64,000 nt of DNA from Arenimonas metalli CF5-1 (GCF_000747155.1 NZ_AVCK01000003.1:62001-126000), one strand, 5' to 3'; numbered from the stretch's first letter, positions 24,968-33,729 are shown. The notes: generated by a model not told the origin, from the sequence alone. A program made the numbers and translations.

Positions 24968-26302
24968 ATGCCCGCCAGCCCCGACGCCCCGCCGCGCCTG
25001 CGCGCCCTGCCCCTGCTGCTGGCCCTGGTCGCCCTGCAGTGGCTGCTGGTGGCCAACCCGGGCTATTTCAGCCACGACGAACTGCAATGGGGCGCGCGCG
25101 CCGACGTGGCGGGCTGGGCCGACCTGCCGTGGGTGTCCTGGACCGATGTCGGCACGTTCCAGTGGCGGCCGCTCACCTTCAACCTGTGGCTGGTGGTTTC
25201 GCACGCCAGCTTTGGCTGGCCGCAGGCCATGCATTTGCTTTGGGTGGCGATGGGCAGCGCGGTCGCGCTGGCCCTGGGTTCCCTGCTGCAGCGCGTCGAT
25301 GCCTCGGCGGCGGTGGCGCGCGGCGCGGCGCTGCTGTTCGCGCTGGGTCCGTACGCGGCTTACGTGCACGGGTGGGTGGGCACGCTGGCCGACCTGCTCT
25401 GGGTCGGCGCCGCGCTGGCGCTGGCGCACGCGCTGGTGACGCTGCACGCGCGCGGCGCCGCGCCGGTGGTGGCCGCCGCGGTGGCGTTCGCCTTCACCGC
25501 GCTGGGGCTGCTGGCGAAGGAAGCCGCGCTGGCCATTCCCGCGCTGCTCGGCCTCGCCTGGTGCCTGCAGCGCGGCCGGCCGGTCGGGCTGGCCGCGGTG
25601 ATCGGCAGCGGCGTGGCGGCGGTGCTCTACCTGGCGCTGCGGTTCGACACGCTGATGACGCCGGCCGAGGCCAGCACCTACGCGATCTCGCCGGGATCGG
25701 CGCCGCGCAACTGGGCCACGTACTGGCTGTTCCCGCTGCGGCCGGCGGCGTTCGAGGCCACGGGCACCTGGCTGGCGTCCGCGAAGCACCTGGTGCTGGC
25801 GTCGGTCCTGCTGCTGGCGCTGGTCGCGGCGATCGCGTGGCGCGCGCCGCGACGGGCGCTGGCGCTGGTGGTCGGCGGCAGCCTGGCGCTGGCGCCGGCG
25901 CTGCCGCTGGCGTTTCCCGCCAACCAGTACGGCTACGGGTTCTGGGCCTGGGTCGTGGCCTGCCTTGCGCTGGCGTGGCCGGCGCTGGGGCGCGCGGGGC
26001 GCGGGCTGGTGCTGTTCCTGGCGCTGGTGACGACCTGGCACGGCGTCAACGTGCAGCGCGAGATGCAGCGCGTGGGCGGGAAGCAGGCGGTGTTCCAGCC
26101 GGCGCTGGTGCAGGCGCTGGCGGCGCACGACGGCGAGCTTCGACTGCTGACCCCGGCGCGCGACGAGTGGATCTATCGGCGCCTGAGCCATGAGGTGCCG
26201 GCGTGGCGCGGTGCGGCGATCGGGGATCGGGTGCGGTGGGTGGAGGCGGACGAGGCGGCGGATTATCGGGTGGCGGAAGACGGGGCGCTGGTCGCGCCCT
26301 GA
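24968..26302 (+). CDS. Polytopic membrane protein, GT-C glycosyltransferase-like
   Basis: The 444-aa protein has about ten membrane helices. The first extracytoplasmic loop carries NPGYFSHDELQWG, resembling the Asp/Glu motif of GT-C lipid-linked sugar transferases. The soluble C terminus (from about residue 385) could be the periplasmic tail. The call is by topology and one motif, so it is tentative. The ATG at 24968 starts just before the first helix; no good ribosome site is visible. The stop codon overlaps the left border of a REP pair. Confidence 0.6.
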   Translation: MPASPDAPPRLRALPLLLALVALQWLLVANPGYFSHDELQWGARADVAGWADLPWVSWTDVGTFQWRPLTFNLWLVVSHASFGWPQAMHLLWVAMGSAVALALGSLLQRVDASAAVARGAALLFALGPYAAYVHGWVGTLADLLWVGAALALAHALVTLHARGAAPVVAAAVAFAFTALGLLAKEAALAIPALLGLAWCLQRGRPVGLAAVIGSGVAAVLYLALRFDTLMTPAEASTYAISPGSAPRNWATYWLFPLRPAAFEATGTWLASAKHLVLASVLLLALVAAIAWRAPRRALALVVGGSLALAPALPLAFPANQYGYGFWAWVVACLALAWPALGRAGRGLVLFLALVTTWHGVNVQREMQRVGGKQAVFQPALVQALAAHDGELRLLTPARDEWIYRRLSHEVPAWRGAAIGDRVRWVEADEAADYRVAEDGALVAP

Positions 26303-26371
26303 AAAGCATCGGGACTGAAGTCCCTCCTACAGGGAGCTGCTGTGGGAGGGACTTCAGTCCCGATGCTTTTC
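26301..26371. repeat. REP pair with perfect 27-bp arms
   Basis: The arms (26301-26327 and 26345-26371) are perfect inverted copies, beginning GAAAAGCATCGGGACTGAAG, around a 17-bp centre. Each arm also has an internal GGGACT/AGTCCC hairpin. The outer GA on each side completes the TGA stop codon of the neighbouring gene on each strand. It sits between two converging genes and probably also terminates transcription. Confidence 0.93.
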
Positions 26372-27632
26372 AAAGACCCAAGACCAGGTCATCGGCATCC
26401 ACGCGATCCAGCCGGATCTTGTTCGCAAACAGCGAGAACGCCAGCATCCCCGCCAGCCCGTTCGCGCGCTGCATCCAGGGCGGCACGTACAGCGGCGCCG
26501 CCAGCGCGCCCGACTCGAACGCGCCCTCGAGCGCGAACACGTCCTCGAGCGCCATCTTGCCCGCGAACAGCTGCCGCGCCTGGCCCAGCTTGTGGTGGCG
26601 CAGGCACCAGCGGAAATAGGTGTGCACCGACAGCAGCCCGCGCAGGTACACCGTGTCCTTGGTGAAGGCCGCACCGCCGCCCAGCGGCACGCCGCGGAAC
26701 ACGCGCTGGCTGGAGGTGAAGCTGTCGAGCGCCGACTGCCCCGAATCGAGGAAGAAGCGGAACACCTCGACGAAATCGGCGCCGTGGATGGCCTTGTCGA
26801 TCGCAACGATGCGCAGGCTGATGCGCTTCATCCGCTCGATGTCCATCGAGCCCGATATCAGCTCGGCGAAGGTGGCCAGGCCCTCCTGCGTCGCGGTGGT
26901 GCGCGGCGAGCCGCGGGCCAGCGACTTCAGGTGCGGCTGCTCGCGGCCGTTGAGGCCGGTGAGCGTGTGCACGAAGGCCTCGTGCACCAGCAGCTGGTTG
27001 CGGTCGTATTCGCTGAAGCCGGTGTTGGTGCGCAGGCGGATGCGGGTCGAGCTGGCCGCGGCCTTGGCGATCAGGGCGTCGTCGAGCTCCACCCGCACCT
27101 TGTGGCCAGTGAAGAACCCGTCCACCGCGGCCTGCAGCTCGGCCTGCACGGTCTCGGCGGGCAGCACGTAGTCGGGTTCGACTTCGCGCAATTCCTGGTC
27201 CATCTCGTCCGCCAGGCCGATGAAGTGGGTGGCGGCGTCGAGGTGGGTGGGGCCGTCGCCGGGCAGCATTTCCACCGGGCGGCCGAACAGCCGCGTCGAG
27301 TACGCCGTGACCCGGTGCGAGCCCACCGCGTCGAGCAGGCGGGTGGTGATGCGCCAGCTCTCCGAGGTCAGGCGCAGGTAGCGGCCCAGCGGATCGTCGG
27401 GGTCGGCCAGCTCGTGCACCTTGTCCAGCTCGTCGCGCACGGCGGCGTAGTCGCCGCGCGGATACTCGGGGCGCGGCATGTGGATGCGGCCGATCTTCCA
27501 GGCCGCCAGGAACTCCTCCTGCAGCCGCGCGGGCCAGCTCACCGACTCGAGCAGCCGGATGCCGCGCACCGCCGCCACCAGGCGCGCATCGAGCGCCGCG
27601 TGGTGCGCCAGCGAGCGCGCGGCCGCGGTCAT
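26370..27632 (-). CDS. QEGLA-motif (DUF1704) putative metallocarboxypeptidase
   Basis: The 420-aa protein carries the motifs of the 'flavohemoglobin expression-modulating QEGLA motif' family: HEAFVHTLTGLNG (metal-binding His-Glu...His) and TATQEGLATFAELI. The family is distantly related to eukaryotic tubulin tyrosine carboxypeptidases of the MATCAP type, so hydrolysis of a C-terminal residue is the likely chemistry; bacterial substrates are unknown. The ATG at 27632 overlaps the rsgA stop (ATGA), giving strict coupling to a ribosome-assembly GTPase. The stop is formed at the border of the REP pair. Confidence 0.9.
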   Translation of the reverse strand: MTAAARSLAHHAALDARLVAAVRGIRLLESVSWPARLQEEFLAAWKIGRIHMPRPEYPRGDYAAVRDELDKVHELADPDDPLGRYLRLTSESWRITTRLLDAVGSHRVTAYSTRLFGRPVEMLPGDGPTHLDAATHFIGLADEMDQELREVEPDYVLPAETVQAELQAAVDGFFTGHKVRVELDDALIAKAAASSTRIRLRTNTGFSEYDRNQLLVHEAFVHTLTGLNGREQPHLKSLARGSPRTTATQEGLATFAELISGSMDIERMKRISLRIVAIDKAIHGADFVEVFRFFLDSGQSALDSFTSSQRVFRGVPLGGGAAFTKDTVYLRGLLSVHTYFRWCLRHHKLGQARQLFAGKMALEDVFALEGAFESGALAAPLYVPPWMQRANGLAGMLAFSLFANKIRLDRVDADDLVLGL

Positions 27633-28705
27633 CGGCGGCCCAGCTTGTCCTTGGTGCGCCGGTGCTTGTTCTTCAGCGCCAGCGCCTCTTCGGCGCGGCG
27701 GGCGGCCTGGGTGACGGCGGCGGCCTCGGCTTCGTCGCGCAGCTTCACGTAGTTGAGGTAGCGGGCCTCGTCGAGCGTGCCGTCCTCGATCGCCGCGCGC
27801 ACGGCGCAGCCGGGCTCGTTGCCGTGCACGCAGTCGCGGAAGCGGCAGCCGGCGCCCAGGGCCTCGATGTCCTCGAAGGCGTCGACGATGTCCTCGTCGC
27901 CGCTGAGCTTTACTTCGCGCATGCCCGGCGTGTCGATCAGGCAGCCGCCCTGCGGCAGCGGCGTCAGCACGCGGAAGGTGGTGGTGTGGCGGCCGCGCGA
28001 GTCGTTGCCGCGCACGGCATTGGTCTTCATCTTCTCGCGGCCCAGCAGGGTGTTGGTCAGCGTGGACTTGCCGGCACCGGAGCTGCCCACCAGCACCACG
28101 GTCTGGCCGGGGCCGAGGTAAGGCGCCAGCACCGCGACGCTGGCCGGGTCCTTGGCGTTGATCGCGTGGATCGGCACGCCGGATTCCTCCACTTCCATCA
28201 GCAGGTCGATGCAGTCCTCGACGATCTCGCACTCGTCGGCCTTGGTCAGCACCAGCACCGGGTCGGCGCCGCTGGCGCGGATCACCACCAGGTAGCGCTC
28301 GATGCGGCGCGGGTTGAAGTCCTGGTCCAGGCCGACCACCACCAGCACGTGGTCGACGTTCGCGGCGATCAGCTGCTGGCGATGGTGTTCGCCGGCGGCG
28401 CCGCGCTTGAGCAGGGCGTGGCGCGGCAGCAGCGCCAGGATGTTCTTGCCGGCCTCGTCGAGCGTGACCCAGTCGCCGACCGCGGCGCGCTGCTCGGGCG
28501 GGCAGCGCGGGCGGGTCCAGGGCAGCGGCGGCTGCACCTTGATCACTTCGTCGGCGCGGGTGGCGACGTCATAGGCGCTGCGGTGCTGGCCGACCACGCG
28601 GGCCAGGCGGGCGCCGGGGGCGGCGGCGAGGGCCTCGCGGTAGGCGTCGCCGTCGGGCCAGCCGATGGGTCGCAGGAGGTCGAGGGCTTCGGGGGTGGGC
28701 TGCAT
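27629..28705 (-). CDS. rsgA: Ribosome small-subunit GTPase A
   Basis: The 358-aa protein has the circularly permuted G-motif order of RsgA: G4 as LTKADE, then G1 LVGSSGAGKSTL, then G3 DTPGMRE. A C-terminal zinc site, CRFRDCVHGNEPGC, follows. An OB-fold precedes the GTPase. It helps late maturation of the 30S subunit near the decoding centre. The ATG at 28705 is set by the family N terminus; upstream codons extend into the divergent DUF4345 promoter region. Confidence 0.96.
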   Translation of the reverse strand: MQPTPEALDLLRPIGWPDGDAYREALAAAPGARLARVVGQHRSAYDVATRADEVIKVQPPLPWTRPRCPPEQRAAVGDWVTLDEAGKNILALLPRHALLKRGAAGEHHRQQLIAANVDHVLVVVGLDQDFNPRRIERYLVVIRASGADPVLVLTKADECEIVEDCIDLLMEVEESGVPIHAINAKDPASVAVLAPYLGPGQTVVLVGSSGAGKSTLTNTLLGREKMKTNAVRGNDSRGRHTTTFRVLTPLPQGGCLIDTPGMREVKLSGDEDIVDAFEDIEALGAGCRFRDCVHGNEPGCAVRAAIEDGTLDEARYLNYVKLRDEAEAAAVTQAARRAEEALALKNKHRRTKDKLGRR

Positions 28706-28769
28706 TGCCGGGGATGATAGCGCTACCGTGCACACACCCCACTCACCGCCTGCGCGGCAAGGTTGCGCC

Positions 28770-29150
28770 ATGGAACGTTTCGGTACCGTCGTCCTCGTCC
28801 TCGCCGCGCTCGGTTTCCTCGGGTTCGGCCTCGCCATCGTGGCCGCCCCGGAGGCGGTGTTGGCGCCGGTCGGGATCAGCGGCACCGCGGCCGGGCTGGT
28901 CGAGCTGCGCGCCTTCTACGGCGGGCTCGAACTCGGCCTGGCCGCGTTCCTGTTCGCCTGCGCGGCCAAGCCCGCCTGGCGCGCCCCCGGCCTCTGGTCC
29001 GTGGCCCTGGCCAACGGCGGCATCGCCGCGGCCCGCCTGCTGGGCATTGGCCTGAGCGGGGAGTTCACCGGGTTCTTCGCGGCGGCCCTGGCCTGGGAAA
29101 TCGGCTTTACCCTGGCGGCGGTGCTGGCCCTGCGCGGGCGGCCGGGCTGA
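28770..29150 (+). CDS. DUF4345 family membrane protein
   Basis: The 126-aa protein has four membrane helices. The first ends in APEAVLAPVGISGTAAGLVELRAFYGG, a stretch conserved in DUF4345 (LRAxYGG). The family has no known function. The ATG at 28770 places the first helix at the N terminus. The gene is divergent from rsgA and lies 72 bp before alaA on the same strand. Confidence 0.8.
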   Translation: MERFGTVVLVLAALGFLGFGLAIVAAPEAVLAPVGISGTAAGLVELRAFYGGLELGLAAFLFACAAKPAWRAPGLWSVALANGGIAAARLLGIGLSGEFTGFFAAALAWEIGFTLAAVLALRGRPG

Positions 29151-29222
29151 GCCAAATCGGCTGAAAGCCCGTCAAGATTCCGTTAACCTCGGCCCAGCAC
29201 CCCGGTCCGAGTCCCCTGCGAC

Positions 29223-30467
29223 ATGCCCCACACGCTCCTGAAGACCCGCGAAAGCCTGCGCGAGGTCCGTTACGACATCCGCGGCGAACTGTCCCGCCGC
29301 GCCCGCGAACTCGAAGGCCAGGGCCGCCAGCTGATCCGCCTGAACATCGGCAATCCCGGCGCCTTCGGCTTCCGCGCCCCCGAGCACCTGCAGGCCGCGC
29401 TGGCCGCCCACGTCGGTGAGTCCGATCCCTACACGCACCAGCAGGGCCTGCCGCTGGCGCGCGAGGCCGTGGCCGACCTGCACCGCCGGCGCGGCACCCC
29501 GAACGCCAGCGCCGAGCGCGTGTTCATCGGCAACGGCGTCAGCGAGCTGATCGACATCTCGCTGCGCGCCCTGCTCAACCCCGGCGAAGAGGTGCTGCTG
29601 CCCTCGCCCGACTACCCGCTGTGGAGCGCCGCCACCATCCTCAACCAGGGCCGGCCGGTGTACTACCGCTGCGCCCCGGAAAACGGCTTCCTGCCCGACC
29701 CGGACGAGATCGAAAAGCTGGTGACGCCGCGCACCCGCGTGCTGGTGGTGATCAACCCGAACAACCCGACCGGCGCCAGCTACCCGCGCGCGCTGCTGCA
29801 AAAGCTCGTGGCCATCGCCGCGAAGCACAAGCTGCTGCTGATGGCCGACGAGATCTACGACGGCATCCTCTACGACGAAGCCACGTTCACCCCGCTGGCG
29901 CCGCTGGCCGGCGACGTGCCCTGCCTGAGCTTCGGCGGCCTGTCGAAGGTGTGGCGCGCCTGCGGCTGGCGCGTGGGCTGGGCTGTCCTGTCGGGCGACC
30001 CGGTGACGGTGGGCGACTACCACCACGCGATGGACCTGCTCGGCGCGCTGCGCCTGTGCGCCAACGTGCCCGCGCAGTTCGCGGTGCCGGCGGCGCTGTC
30101 GGGCCCGGAAACCATCCTCGAGCTCACCCGCCCCGGCGGCCGGCTGCATGAATCGCGGCGCGCGGTGGTGGAATGCTGCGCGGCCAGCGAGCACCTGTCG
30201 CTGGTGGCGCCGGCGGGCGCGCTGTACGCCTTCCCGGAAGTGATCGGCGACGCCGCGGTGGATTTCGACGACCAGGCCTTCGCGCTCGAGCTGCTGGAAA
30301 CCGAGGACGTGCTGGTGGTGCCGGGCAGCGGCTTCAACGTGCCGGGCTCGCGCCATTTCCGCGTCACGCTGCTGCCCGAGGCGGGCCTGGTGCGCGAGGT
30401 GTTCGCGCGCATCGACCGCGCGCTGGGCAAGCACGCCGCGCGGGCCCGCGCCCGCCACGTGGCCTGA
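29223..30467 (+). CDS. alaA: Alanine aminotransferase, AlaA type
   Basis: The 414-aa protein has the fold-type I aminotransferase landmarks in order: NVR-like YDIRGELSRRARELE at the N terminus, IGNPGAFGF, NGVSELIDI, PSPDYPLW, INPNNPTGA, ADEIYDGILYDEAT and the PLP lysine in GLSKVWRACGWRVGW. RLCANVPAQFAV and PGGRLHE match E. coli AlaA. It interconverts pyruvate/glutamate and alanine/2-oxoglutarate. The ATG at 29223 fits the family start. An SGNH hydrolase gene follows after 6 bp and is probably co-transcribed. Confidence 0.93.
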   Translation: MPHTLLKTRESLREVRYDIRGELSRRARELEGQGRQLIRLNIGNPGAFGFRAPEHLQAALAAHVGESDPYTHQQGLPLAREAVADLHRRRGTPNASAERVFIGNGVSELIDISLRALLNPGEEVLLPSPDYPLWSAATILNQGRPVYYRCAPENGFLPDPDEIEKLVTPRTRVLVVINPNNPTGASYPRALLQKLVAIAAKHKLLLMADEIYDGILYDEATFTPLAPLAGDVPCLSFGGLSKVWRACGWRVGWAVLSGDPVTVGDYHHAMDLLGALRLCANVPAQFAVPAALSGPETILELTRPGGRLHESRRAVVECCAASEHLSLVAPAGALYAFPEVIGDAAVDFDDQAFALELLETEDVLVVPGSGFNVPGSRHFRVTLLPEAGLVREVFARIDRALGKHAARARARHVA

Positions 30468-30473
30468 CCCGCG

Positions 30474-31088
30474 ATGGCGGCGGGCCTGTCCTACCTGGCG
30501 CTGGGCGACTCCTACACCATCGGCGAGTCGGTGCCCGAGGAAGGCCGCTGGCCCCGCCAGCTGGCCGCCGCGCTGCGGGCGCAGGGCGTCGCGCTGGACG
30601 ACCCGCGCATCATCGCCACCACCGGCTGGACCACCGACGAGCTGTCGGCCGCGATGGATGCCGCCGAGCCGCTGGGCCGGCACGGCTTCGTATCGCTGCT
30701 GATAGGCGTGAACAACCAGTACCGCGGCTGGAACCTCGGCGAATACCGGGTCGAGTTCGCCGACCTGCTCGACCGCGCGATCGCGCTCGCGGGCGACCGC
30801 CCCGGCCGCGTGCTGGTGCTTTCGATCCCCGACTGGGGCGTGACCCCCTTCGGCCAGGCCAGCGGTCGCGACACGGCGGAGATCGCCCGCCAGCTCGACG
30901 CCTTCAACGCCGCCGCCGCCGACGAGTGCGCGGCGCGCGAGGTCGCCTTCGTCGACATCACCCCCGTCAGCCGCGAACGCGGCGCCGAACCCGGCATGGT
31001 GGCCGACGACGGCCTGCACCCCTCGGCCGCCATGTACGCCGAATGGACCCGCCTGGCCCTGCCCGTCGCCAGGGCGCTCCTGGCCTGA
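30474..31088 (+). CDS. SGNH/GDSL hydrolase
   Basis: The 204-aa protein has the four SGNH blocks: GDSYTIGE (nucleophile Ser), a Gly in block II, GVNNQY (block III Asn) and DDGLHPSAAMY (Asp and His). There is no signal peptide, so it acts in the cytoplasm unless exported otherwise. Related enzymes are esterases or thioesterases with loose specificity. It lies 6 bp after alaA. Confidence 0.92.
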   Translation: MAAGLSYLALGDSYTIGESVPEEGRWPRQLAAALRAQGVALDDPRIIATTGWTTDELSAAMDAAEPLGRHGFVSLLIGVNNQYRGWNLGEYRVEFADLLDRAIALAGDRPGRVLVLSIPDWGVTPFGQASGRDTAEIARQLDAFNAAAADECAAREVAFVDITPVSRERGAEPGMVADDGLHPSAAMYAEWTRLALPVARALLA

Positions 31089-31155
31089 CCTCCGCCCGGC
31101 ACAGTTACCTGCTCGCTCGCCTGCCTGGATTCTTTCGCTTTGGTGGGGCGTCTGA

Positions 31156-31395
31156 TTTTTAACGCGGATCAGAGCGGATGGACGCGGATAAAAGCGGATT
31201 TTTTCAGTTTGAATCGGCGAGTGGCTGGGCCGTGGCTTAGGATCACGGGCGCTTCCGGGACAGCCGCCGCGTCCTCGCCGGAAGCCAGCCGAGCCCGCTC
31301 GCTTGCGCCGAATCGAATCCTGCCCGCCTGAAGCTTCCCTGACATCTTCAATCCGCTTTTATCCGCGTCCATCCGCTCTGATCCGCGTTCAAAAA
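31156..31395. repeat. Decanucleotide inverted-repeat element, copy 1
   Basis: Perfect 40-bp arms (31161-31200 and 31350-31389) each contain four GCGGATNNNN units at an exact 10-bp period; a T5/A5 flank extends the dyad with one bulge. The 149-bp centre shows no ORF or known motif. The element fills most of the 391-bp gap between the SGNH hydrolase and the glutaredoxin fusion. The rest of the gap holds only a TAAAAT -10-like box at 31448-31453. Related copies occur at 46213 and 55018. Confidence 0.9.
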
Positions 31396-31479
31396 CTGGA
31401 ACCCCACACGCGCCAACGCCGCACCCCCGGGGTTCATGCGCCGGGAGTAAAATGGCGGCCTTACCTACCGGAGCCGGCC

Positions 31480-32409
31480 ATGTCCCTGTCCCCCGAAACG
31501 CGCGCGCGCATCGAATCGATCCTCGCGGCGAACCACGTCGTGCTCTTCATGAAGGGCGAGCCGCGGGCGCCGCAGTGCGGTTTCTCGGCCAAGGCCGTGG
31601 GCATCCTGGGCGGCCTGCTGCCGTCCTTTGGCCACGTGGACGTGCTGTCCGACCCGGAGATCCGCGAGGGCATCAAGGTCTACGGCCAGTGGCCGACCAT
31701 CCCGCAGCTCTACGTCGGCGGCGAGCTGCTCGGCGGCAGCGACATCATCGAGCAGATGCTCAACAGCGGCGAGCTGCACGAGGCCCTCGGCCTGGCCGCG
31801 CCGGACCGCACCCCGCCCCGCATCGAGATCACCCCGGCCGCCGCCGAGGCGATCCAGCGGGCGATGGACGGGGCCGACGACGGCGCGGTGCTGCACCTCT
31901 CGGTGGACCCGCGCTTCAACGCCCGCTTCGAACTCAAGCCGGCCAGCGGCCAGGAGATCGTGGCCGAGGCGGCTGGCCTGCGTCTTCACCTGGACCTGGC
32001 CAGCGTGCCGCGCGCGCAGGGCCTGCGCATCGACTGGGTCGAGGACCCGCGCGGCGCCGGCCTGGCCATCCACAACCCGAACGCCCCGCCGCCGGTGAAG
32101 CCGATGTCGGTGCAGCAGCTGCACGACCACGTCATCGCCGGCACCCTGGACGTCATCGACGTGCGCCCGGCCCACGCCCGCGCCATCGCCCCCTTCCCGC
32201 ACCCGCACGAGGTGCTGGACGAGGACAGCCGCGAACGGCTCGAGGCCCTGCCCAAGGACCTGCCGATCGCCTTCCTCTGCCACCACGGCCAGAGCAGCCG
32301 GCAGGCGGCCGAATACTTCCGCGGGCTGGGCTTCCACGACCTCTACAACGTCGAGGGCGGCATCGACGCCTGGTCGGTGGAGATCGACCCGTCGGTGCCC
32401 CGCTACTGA
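31480..32409 (+). CDS. Monothiol glutaredoxin - HesB-like - rhodanese fusion
   Basis: The 309-aa protein joins three parts. Residues 1-105 are a Grx4/GrxD-type monothiol glutaredoxin with CGFS at 33-36 and the glutathione-site motifs WPTIPQLYVGGELLGGSDI. Residues 113-200 resemble an IscA/HesB domain (RIEITPAAAEAIQRA, LRIDWVEDP, GLAIHNPN) but contain no cysteine, so they cannot bind a cluster in the normal way. Residues 208-309 are a rhodanese with LDVIDVRPAH and active-site Cys267 in FLCHHGQSS. The combination suggests Fe-S cluster carriage with sulfur handling. The ATG at 31480 has GGAG 8 bases before it; a TAAAAT box lies at 31448. Confidence 0.93.
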   Translation: MSLSPETRARIESILAANHVVLFMKGEPRAPQCGFSAKAVGILGGLLPSFGHVDVLSDPEIREGIKVYGQWPTIPQLYVGGELLGGSDIIEQMLNSGELHEALGLAAPDRTPPRIEITPAAAEAIQRAMDGADDGAVLHLSVDPRFNARFELKPASGQEIVAEAAGLRLHLDLASVPRAQGLRIDWVEDPRGAGLAIHNPNAPPPVKPMSVQQLHDHVIAGTLDVIDVRPAHARAIAPFPHPHEVLDEDSRERLEALPKDLPIAFLCHHGQSSRQAAEYFRGLGFHDLYNVEGGIDAWSVEIDPSVPRY

Positions 32410-32539
32410 ACCGGTTAGCAATGCTTACGTACGGCCCGTGGCGTCCATAGAGCAATTACGTTAATTTACCGCCATCTGCAGGCCAGCCCGGCCAAAGGTG
32501 CGCGCATCCGGGTCCGGCCCCGACCGAGGAGAGGGATGG

Positions 32540-32869
32540 ATGCGTAACTGGATCGTGGTGCCGATGGGCCTGGCCCTGGCCGCCTGCGGTGGCGGCGACG
32601 GTGCCGCCGGCGGGTCGCCCGGCGACCTGGCGGCCGAGGCCTGCAAGCTCGCCGCCGAATCGCGGCTCGACGGCAAACTCTACGAACTCGATGCCGCCGC
32701 GCTCGCGGCGAGCATGCGCGACGCGCCGAACGGCGAGAAATTCCTGACCGCGCCGATCACGATCGAACCCGGCCTGACTTCCGAAGTGAAGCAGATCGTC
32801 GAGTGCACCGTGCGCTTCAGCGACGCCAAGCCCCAGCCCGACGTCGTCGGCTTCGGCTTCAACTGGTAA
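32540..32869 (+). CDS. Small lipoprotein of unknown function
   Basis: The 109-aa protein starts MRNWIVVPMGLALAACGGG, with lipobox LAAC and Cys16 as the lipidation site. A Gly/Ala linker follows and then a compact domain with two cysteines (EACKLAAE and VECTVRF) that could form a disulfide. No family is recognised. The start is preferred to the overlapping out-of-frame ATG at 32536. It is followed by a 65-bp perfect palindrome. Confidence 0.7.
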   Translation: MRNWIVVPMGLALAACGGGDGAAGGSPGDLAAEACKLAAESRLDGKLYELDAAALAASMRDAPNGEKFLTAPITIEPGLTSEVKQIVECTVRFSDAKPQPDVVGFGFNW

Positions 32870-32881
32870 CCCGCCGGATCC

Positions 32882-32946
32882 TGTAGGAGGGACTTCAGTC
32901 CCGAAGCTTTTCGGCGAAAAGCTTCGGGACTGAAGTCCCTCCTACA
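32882..32946. terminator. REP pair forming a 65-bp perfect palindrome, two-way terminator
   Basis: Two 32-bp arms (32882-32913 and 32915-32946) built on the REP core GGAGGGACTTCAGTCCCGAA are perfectly complementary with a single central base. TTGTTTTTA follows on the plus strand. It separates the lipoprotein gene from the converging AMP nucleosidase gene, so it can end transcripts from both sides. Confidence 0.9.
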
Positions 32947-32952
32947 TTGTTT

Positions 32953-33729
32953 TTACTCGTCGAAGCGGAGGTGCTTGACGGATTTGCCGTGGCGGCGGAT
33001 CAGGCGCAGGGCCTCGATGCCGATCTGGATGTGGCGCTCGACGAAGTGTTCGGTGACCACGCGGTCCGAGGCTTCGGTCTTCACGCCTTCCGGGATCATC
33101 GGCTGGTCCGACACCAGCAGCAGCGCGCCCGACGGGATCGAGTTGGCGAAGCCGGCCGAGAAGATCGTCGCGGTTTCCATGTCGATGGCCATGCAGCGCA
33201 GCTTGCGCAGGTATTCCTTGAACGCGGCGTCGTGCTCCCAGACGCGGCGGTTGGTGGTGAACACCGTGCCGGTCCAGTAGTCGTGCTCGAGGTCGCGGAT
33301 CATGGTGGACACCGCGCGCTGCAGCGCGAAGGCCGGCAGCGCCGGCACTTCCGGCGGCAGGTAGTCGTTGCTGGTGCCCTCGCCGCGGATGGCGGCGATC
33401 GGCAGGATCAGGTCGCCCAGCTGGTTCTTGCGCTTGAGCCCGCCGCACTTGCCCAGGAACAGCACGGCCTTGGGGTCGATGGCCGACAGCAGGTCCATCA
33501 CCGTGGCGGCGTTGGCGCTGCCCATGCCGAAGTTGATCATCGTGATGCCGTCGGCGGTGGCGCTGGGCATCGGCCGGTCGGTGCCCACGATCGGGGCGCC
33601 GGTGAGGCGGGAGAAGGTGTTGAGGTAGCCGCCGAAGTTGGTGAGCAGCACGTGCTCGCCGAAGTCGGCCAGGGGCACGCCGGTGTAGCGGGGAAGCCAG
33701 TTGCTGACGATCTCGTTCTTGTCTTTCAC
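32953..33729 (-). CDS. amn: AMP nucleosidase, catalytic-domain-only form
   Basis: The 258-aa protein corresponds to the C-terminal catalytic domain of AMP nucleosidase: LLTNFGGYLNTFSRLTGAPI, INFGMGSANAATVMDLL, LGKCGGLKRKNQLGDLI, PIAAIRGEGTSNDYLPPEVPA, given in pieces. It carries the catalytic region DMETATIFSAGF and LLVSDQPMIPEGVK. The N-terminal regulatory domain of E. coli Amn is absent, which is common in other phyla. It splits AMP to adenine and ribose 5-phosphate. The start is a GTG at 33729 with AAGGAA upstream. It is divergent from the amidohydrolase pair. Confidence 0.88.
   Translation of the reverse strand: MKDKNEIVSNWLPRYTGVPLADFGEHVLLTNFGGYLNTFSRLTGAPIVGTDRPMPSATADGITMINFGMGSANAATVMDLLSAIDPKAVLFLGKCGGLKRKNQLGDLILPIAAIRGEGTSNDYLPPEVPALPAFALQRAVSTMIRDLEHDYWTGTVFTTNRRVWEHDAAFKEYLRKLRCMAIDMETATIFSAGFANSIPSGALLLVSDQPMIPEGVKTEASDRVVTEHFVERHIQIGIEALRLIRRHGKSVKHLRFDE

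Noticed and set aside
22435-26193. A 1252-codon open frame on the plus strand
   Set aside because: It is antisense to maeB and out of frame with the GT-C-like gene; the composition is that of a GC-rich shadow.
31161-31389. CRISPR-like array at the GCGGATNNNN repeats
   Set aside because: Units are 10 bp with 4-bp variable parts and occur as inverted arms, unlike CRISPR repeats and spacers; no cas gene is nearby.
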